From Saururus chinensis (Eukaryota; Streptophyta; Magnoliopsida; Piperales; Saururaceae), in the NCBI GenBank assembly GCA_035235625.1, contig CP141148.1, positions 30,629,057 to 30,693,056 on the forward strand: a stretch of 64,000 nucleotides of DNA. The letters run 5' to 3'. The notes beneath the pieces were generated by a model. That model searched no databases, was not told the origin of the DNA, and worked only from the letters and a program-made list of their open reading frames with translations. Below, piece by piece: positions 57,481 through 64,000 of this stretch (position 1 is its first letter; every line of letters starts with the position of its first letter). The position numbers and the translations under genes are program-made.

Positions 57481-60276
57481 GGCATCTTCCATTATAATAT
57501 TTCATCTGGTCCTTGGCTCTCTAGTACAATTGTCAGCACCTCATTCGTACAGGTGGGTGATTTTCTGTGGTCTTTGGTGGATTTTCCCATGTGGGTTTCC
57601 CTTACTTTTTATCTGTTTTAAGCCGAGAGAGGATCTAGGTGTATAGGAGTGACGGAGTTCTCTGCATGAAGAGTAAGAGATTGGAGTGTGCAGTTTAGTT
57701 TTATCCATTAACTGCAGAGGAGAGAGACACAGAGACACTGAGGGGAGGGGGGGAAGTTGGAGGGGGTGAGTTAATTCTTGTGTTTTGTCACAATCGTGGG
57801 TGCACGTGTGTGCAGCTGGAAGGTGAAATTCCCTTGCGTGTTTGTCTTTGGTATTTTAATGTTCCTGATAATCGGTGTGGATTAAAATATAGATATCGGT
57901 GATACCCATCTTCCATCTTCTCCAGATTTTGGATTCCTCTGCCTCCCATCTGATCCTGTTGCAAGGTTTTTTTTTCTCCTCCTTTGAATCCTGGATTGCG
58001 AGAGACTGAGCTGCAGAAGTTCCTTTTTTTCCCCTTTTTTGCTTGTTATGGATGGGTGTTAGCTTTTGTTTTGTTAGCGTGGCATGTGAAATTCTCAGAT
58101 GATCTGGGGACCAGGGCCCTCATTTTTGGACTGAAAGATGTCTGCTTTGGAGAATTGTGAATTCGTTTGAGATGGTCTTTTTAAGTGATGGAGTTTTGGT
58201 GACTAAAAGATATGTTGGTTTTGCGTATGATCACTGCTTATTTACGTTATAGTCTTCTGGTGGCTACCTGTGATCATTAGAAGTTGAGTTAGCTTTTTTT
58301 TTTGGCATTTTATGTTCTGCTGTTTGTTCTCTCGCAAGTGGGTTTCGATTGCTGTTTGGATCTGGGTATCTGTTATAGGCAGTTACTGGGTTGGGAAGTG
58401 AGAACTCATGTTTATGACAATTTTGGAATTCGAATAGAGATTATTTTTCAGTATTGTAATAGGGATTCTTATTACTGTTTACCTGCACTGTTGACTTGTT
58501 TGTGACATCAATTTTTGAGTTTAATGTCGCACTTTTGGATAATATTTAGCTTTATCTTTCAAATACATTTTCGGAGTATTTAATATCCGGCGCATCAACC
58601 TTTTGTTCTAAATCTTCTGTTTCTGACCGTTTTTGCAGCACTTTGATGTGCTTCTAGTTTTATTTTAAAAGATTTTCCTACGTCACTAATTGTTCAATCT
58701 TTGATTCTTATCGATGGTTAATTTCATATATCCTGAGAATTTATTCATACGAGTTAAATTATTTGCTTTTCATATTTCCACTCTAATGCAAAATTCGTTT
58801 TGTTATATGGACCGGATCTTGCTCATCAAGTGACTATGACTATGACAATCTTCAAATTCTATCTGAATACGGGATCACTCCTTATTAGAATAGCAGTTAT
58901 TCATGTTTTTGTAGTGTTCATCATGAATCTGATTTTGTTTTTGCGGTGGGAGGAATTTCTAAATGTGGACTTCAGCACTGATGTTCTGGTGATATCATTG
59001 TCGCATCCTTATGATTAACTTGTATTCGGGCTCCTCATATGCTTAACTTGCTGGAATTATTTAATTCTGATTCTCTTCTTAGACTTTCAGCTCTGTAATA
59101 AGATGCCTATGACTATTCGATTTTTGAACTTTTTTTGCTTTAATTATGCTCTGTTTCTTGCCCTGTTTTTCTTCTGTTTTTGTTTGGTTAGGAAGATCAT
59201 GTGTATGAGATGTTTTCTTTTGTTTTGGCTCAGTTAACTGTACTATTTTTTAATGCTCAAGATTCAAAGCGAACAATTAAGGTTCATCCATAGGAGTTAT
59301 AACCAATGTTGGGAACTTTTGCAAAGGTTCTTCGGTTGCAAGCAATTGACTTGAACTGGTCCAGCCTTGTATATATATTTATTTATCTCTAGATATCTTT
59401 TTATTTCCATAGATATAGTGTTTCAGATAGAATTTGTGTCTTTGTTCTCGATGTAGCTCGCTAATAATTATTTCTAACATTTTAGTATACCTATTTTTCT
59501 TGTTGCTGTTGTTATCACCCAAAATAATGTCAAATTCCTGAACTGAAAGATAAACGGATTAATCTGTCAACATGAAATTTCAAATGTTGTTTGATGTTTC
59601 TTTTGCTCTAACTATGAGTGTATGCTTGAAGCATCAGCTTCTTTTGTATAAGGTTATTTGATATAAATACCTGAGAACTTTTACTTCTCTGACATTTGCG
59701 GCATGTATAATATTTGTGAGTCTCTTTGTTTGTTTTCCCTTCTTTGATAGTCTAATATGCAATATGTAGTGATTATCTTAACAAATCGAAAATTCAAAAT
59801 TGTTTAAGATATTGATTAAAAAAAATTGTGTTTTTAGTTATTGTCCAATGAATCTAAAATTTACACTATTTAAGATCTGCTTTGCTGAAAATTAAAGTTT
59901 GTTGTTTATATTATTTTGGACCTTAATGACTGTAGTAGCTTCTTTGAAGCCTAAGCTTGTCACCATGCACTTTAGATTTCATTTTGTGAGAGTTTTTAAC
60001 TTGGAAACGTAACTTACTTGAGATTTAAACTATGAAGCACATTTGCATGGAAGATTTCACTTCATTTATGACAAGCTAAGCATATTTGGATGGAGGGTCG
60101 GTCCAAAAGAACTAACGTGATTCTTCTTAATTTTGACGATATGTTAAACTTTTCATTTCGATTTTTTTTTCTTTCTAGGAATACATTTACTAAAGTCTTC
60201 TTCTTAGGACTATTAAAATTAACCTTCTTCCATTTATTGTTTCTGCAGGGTATTGATCTTGTTTATACCTATAAAG
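57481..60276 (+). promoter_or_regulatory. Promoter and 5' leader of PGL, with probable leader intron
   Basis: A consensus acceptor 'tttctgcag' at 60240-60248 lies 28 bp before the PGL ATG, in a position where no coding is needed, so an intron in the 5' leader is likely. A plausible donor is 'ttgcaag' with gttttt at 57965/57966 after a C/T-rich leader. That would give a leader intron of about 2.28 kb. The intron interior is T-rich with no credible gene. The donor choice is inference. Confidence 0.4.
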
Positions 60277-62118
60277 ATGGCAGACTTGGCTGATCGAAAG
60301 GATAAAGGAGAATTGAGAATCTATGACAGCCTAGATGAACTTGCCACTGATTTAGCTGATTATATTGCGGAATTATCAGAAATATCTGTGAAGGAGAGGG
60401 GTTTTTTTGCTATTGCCCTATCCGGTGGATCTCTTATTAGCTTAATGAGGTTTTCTCTTTTGCTTCTCCTCCTACAACCTTCATTTTTTCTTTTTCCGTA
60501 GGAAAGGACTTAGTACAATGATAATGGACTCGTGACAGAAAACTGTGTGAAGCTCCTTACAACAAAACTGTGGATTGGGCAAAGTGGTATATATTTTGGG
60601 CTGATGAGAGGGTAGTTGCCAAGAATCACACAGACAGCAATTATAAGCTAGCAAAGGAAGGCCTTCTTTCCAAGGTAGTTTTACTGCTAGAGAAAATTAC
60701 TGAAATCTTTAAGATGTTTTTCCCTCACTTCAGTTGTGCCCCCGGATGTTTCTGTGTTGAGTCCTTTATAAGGACAGGGTCCTTGTATGTAGTTGATTCT
60801 TGAAGCATGTACTTATTTTGTTCCACCTCTTTCACTTTGAACTTGTAAGGAGTTAAGTCTAGGTTCTTTGCAGGCGCCTGAATAAGTACTTTTATTAAAA
60901 ATTTGATGAGCTTGTGCCTTTTAATTGTTTAGGTAGGCAAAATTTTTACGCTGTTTTGTATCCATATGCTGATGGAAGTCCTCTTCCCAGTGTTCCAATG
61001 GTTGAGCAGTGAATGCAATTGACTTTATCTGGCGCCATTTGTTTGACATTACAGCAGGATCCTAGCCACAGGTCCTTTAGGACATTTCACATGATTTTGA
61101 AGGGTGAATTGTGAATCTGGTGGTTGTTGATTAATAAGACAATTTGATAATTCTAGCATGCTTATATCTATACCTATGTTGGAGTTTCTCTTACAAGTTG
61201 CTAATCTATGTTTGACGCTGCCAATTTGGTGGTTATGAATATAACTGACAGGCTTGACAGAGGAAACAAAATAATCCTAATTGTTGAGAGCTTGGCCATA
61301 CTTTTAGGTAGAGATCTATAGTTTACAAAAGTTAAACGTTACAAACTTACATACCTTATCTAGATGTCCAACAATCTTTCAAATTTTGTAATTTTTTGTT
61401 CTATGGAAACTAACTGCTATGCTGTAACCATAGCTCAAAAACCTGAATGGCGCTCCCTGTCCCACTTTTTTGTTAAATCCTTCAAGCACGCGACACTTCT
61501 TTTGTGCCTCAATATTTTACCTTTTTTAGATGTGGGAAATTACTTTAAATTTCTTTGTTTAGTTATTCTGCATAATTTGGTTATTTATGAAGTAAAAAGA
61601 AAACGTTAATATCATATGTTTTCCAGGTGCCTGTTCTGCCAAGTCATGTGTACTCCATTAATGATACCCTTTCAGCTGAGGAGGCTGCAAATGATTACGA
61701 GTTCATCCTTCGCCAACTTGTAAGGACTCGCACAGTGAGTGCGTCTGAGACTAGCGATTGCCCCAAGTTCGACCTGGTACTACTGGGGATGGGACCTGAC
61801 GGCCATGTGGCTTCTCTCTTCCCCCAGCATGGTGCCCTCAATGAAATCGATGAATGGGTCACATTCATCACAGACTCTCCCAAACCGCCTCCTGAGCGCA
61901 TCACCTTCACCCTTCCTGTCATCAATTCAGCATCAAATGTGGCCTTGGTGGTGACAGGAGCTGGCAAAGCGGAGGCCATTCGTCAAGTCATCGATGGTGC
62001 AGAACCGAATGCCGTGTTGCCTGCTCAAATGGTCCAGCCAACACATGGAAAATTAGTATGGTTTTTGGATAGCGCAGCTGCTTCTAAGCTTGATCAGACT
62101 CAGAAGCCTACAGACTAG
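60277..62118 (+). CDS. PGL: 6-phosphogluconolactonase, cytosolic type
   Basis: Three coding exons: 60277-60449, 60539-60674 and 61627-62118, all GT-AG and in phase, giving 266 aa. The start [18 protein letters not shown] fits cytosolic plant PGLs (about 268 aa) and lacks a plastid transit peptide. Conserved sites: SGGS (49-52) in the sugar-isomerase-like fold, WADERVV near 78-84, [14 protein letters not shown], and the family signature [13 protein letters not shown] (157-169) with the catalytic-region His. The enzyme hydrolyses 6-phosphogluconolactone to 6-phosphogluconate, the second step of the oxidative pentose phosphate pathway. No lesions are seen. The 3' UTR follows from 62119. Confidence 0.92.
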
Positions 62119-62640
62119 AGAGAATTCCACCGAATAGAATTTTGTGTATGTGTACGTAGTTGAGGTGAACTGGGCAACACATTATGCTCTTCCATTTTCG
62201 TCATCTTCTTTCTTTTTTCACCCCTGGATGCTGAGCCCTCTGGTGTCTGTTTTGTTTCCCAGGGTCAGTGCCTGTTGTTTCTGTTTAGGATGTCCAATAA
62301 GTGTGCCTCTTACAATTGGGGGCCAGAGGCCTTTGGTTTTGTGTGACCCTTTGATGGGAGAATAGCTAGTGTAGTGGAGGGGGAAGGTTTTCTTTGTTCA
62401 TATGTACTCGCTGTTAATTCCATACTTCTGTCCCAGAAGCAAGATATTCATCCAGATGAAGAAAAGGAACTTATTCAACGTGATCAAGAATCTTATAATG
62501 CAGACCAAGCTTTTTAAGAACAATATATGTTGTTTCTCTTAGGAATAACAAAGTAGTATTATTAAGTTCATATTTTATATACCTTTGTGTAAAAATATGT
62601 CCTCCCTGGCTGTTGCGGGTTTCGCAGATGAATCAACTTA
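62119..62640 (+). other. 3' UTR of PGL and spacer
   Basis: T-rich 3' flank. No further gene is seen. Confidence 0.4.
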
Positions 62641-63240
62641 GGTGCTGTTTGGATATTGAATCGTCAAGGGATTCAGTTGATTCAAAGTCAATTGAGCACT
62701 AAATTTTTAGAATCTTATTTATGTGTAGAAGTTATGCTAAATTAAAAATTCAATAATAAATTTAGATTCAGGCCATTTTAAGCTTAAATTGGCCTAAATT
62801 ATTGAATTACTTCAGTCGATTTAGTCTCTTAATCACTATTATAAGAATTATATATTTTATATTTATTAATAGTTATCATTTATATCGATTTGAGCCTAAA
62901 AAAATATGTCATATAGGTAGGGATTATTTTAAAAATTTAAAATTACCTGCCCTTGTGGGATCTTGTTTAATAGAACTCGAATTTAGAAGTGTAATGATAT
63001 GAAGAACGTACATATTCGAGTTCGATCGAGAGAGAGTTATATTAATTTAAAGTTTTAAAATTAGGTTGGATGCAATATCTAAATTTATTCTAACAAATTC
63101 TTTTACCAAACGTAATTTACTTTCGATGGTAAATTTTTTGAATTAATTCACTATTAAATCAATTTGCTACTGAATTAATTCAGTACTCAAATGACCCCTT
63201 AAATTAATACAATATAACATTATTGATGTCAAACAACCCC
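62641..63240. mobile_element. Tourist-like (PIF/Harbinger) MITE, 600 bp
   Basis: The left end is GGTGCTGTTTGGAT and the reverse complement of the right end is GGGGTTGTTTGACATC. The 3-bp target TTA flanks both sides (62638-62640 and 63241-63243). A 44-bp direct repeat ('ccccttaaattaatacaat' type) lies at the right end, so an alternative border at 63198 is possible. It is non-coding. Confidence 0.6.
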
Positions 63241-63448
63241 TTAAATTAATACAGCATTACATTATTGATGTAGAAGCTAGGCTCTTAAAGACCAATAAAC
63301 TTCACCAAAGATTTAGAAGGAAAATCAGTAAAACTTAAAAACGAACTTTATTAGTATATTAAAAGGATTTCTTCTTTAACATTTCTTCATTAGTTCATAT
63401 AGACTATCCTAACATTTTTACATGGCAGCATATGTCAAAATTTAGGTA

Positions 63449-63650
63449 CAATTATTTTGTCCATATTAATAGCTCTATTTAGTAAAATAGCAATGTTTAT
63501 TGAATGATGGGATCCACAGCTAAGAGAACAAAAAATAACTTCTTATATACATTTTTAAGTATCCAACCACTTAAATTGAGCCAAATAGAGCTATTAATAT
63601 GAGGCAAAAAAATTTCCAACAGAACTATTAATATGACATAGAGTGAGTAA
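63449..63650. mobile_element. Stowaway-like MITE
   Basis: The left end reads 'tgtccatattaatagctcta'. The right part carries the complement twice ('tagagctattaatatgaggc' and 'agaactattaatatgacata' then 'gagtgag'). It is related to the copies at 30459 and 32169. Confidence 0.6.
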
Positions 63651-64000
63651 ATAGTGGAGATGGAAGTTCATCTGGATGTACCTGAACTTTTAATGACTAT
63701 TTTTAAGAAAAATAATATTTATACACTTATTTTTTCTACATTATAGTCCTTATACCACATATGATTTGATAAGAAAGGCTATCAAATTATAAGTGATATA
63801 AGGCATATAAGTGTAGAGAAAGTGGTGTAAAAATATCACTATCCATCTTTAACTTCTTGTTCATTTCATGTTTCATATCTTTTTTTGATTTGCTAATTTT
63901 TATGTAGGATAGACAATGAAGTAGGCAGTATCAACTCGTTTGCTAATTAACAACTAAGAAATCCATGATTGGTCTTAAAAAAATTTAAAAACATAAATGG
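63651..64000. other. AT-rich spacer at the window end
   Basis: Nothing recognised. Confidence 0.35.

Overview
This window is nuclear DNA from a flowering plant. Nearly all the single-copy coding matter is plant-specific or has plant-type gene structure: a PPR protein of the PNM1 type, a plant glutamate-receptor-like channel, the plant form of CstF50 and a cytosolic 6-phosphogluconolactonase. The intergenic DNA is dominated by Ty1/copia and Ty3/gypsy fossils, LINE fragments and several families of MITEs. The GC-rich PPR gene against AT-rich surroundings, and the long TGTAAC...GTGACA type LTRs, suggest a monocot, but I cannot fix the species.

Layout. 1-4.4 kb: imperfect tandem repeats, a decayed copy of the 3' end of the CstF50 gene, and a broken F-box/LRR gene (minus strand) with a hAT-like MITE just upstream. 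4.4-10.9 kb: copia fossils and unassigned AT-rich DNA. 11.06-12.56 kb: intact single-exon PPR gene, probably PNM1 (plus). 12.6-19.1 kb: a Mutator-type MITE with a perfect 9-bp target duplication, a 1.6-kb element with long inverted arms, a 370-bp tandem duplication split by a hAT MITE, and the end of a CACTA-like element. 19.4-33.5 kb: a glutamate-receptor-like gene (minus, five exons). Its first exon is separated from the rest by a 10.9-kb intron filled by an antisense copia element, which itself carries a 3.66-kb solo gypsy LTR and a hAT element. One in-frame TGA lies in the ligand-binding region, and a CACTA MITE sits just upstream of the start codon. 35-44.5 kb: nested gypsy LTRs, a gypsy gag fossil, two LINE fragments, and a GC-rich hairpin MITE set between TA microsatellites. 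46.7-50.1 kb: intact 14-exon CstF50 gene (minus) with two GC-AG introns. 50.5-57 kb: MITEs, a probable LTR, tandem duplications and a tRNA-Gly(GCC). 57.5-62.4 kb: intact cytosolic 6-phosphogluconolactonase gene (plus, three coding exons). 62.6-64 kb: Tourist-like and Stowaway-like MITEs.

The genes do not form one pathway. PNM1 acts in mitochondria and nucleus, CstF50 in mRNA 3'-end formation, the GLR in membrane ion transport and PGL in the pentose phosphate pathway. From memory, PNM1 and CstF50 are also close neighbours in Arabidopsis (At5g60960 and At5g60940), so their presence in one window may be old microsynteny stretched by transposons. I found no new multi-gene system. The most unusual items are the transposon-filled GLR intron with its in-frame stop, the paired GC-AG introns of CstF50, and the large foldback elements.
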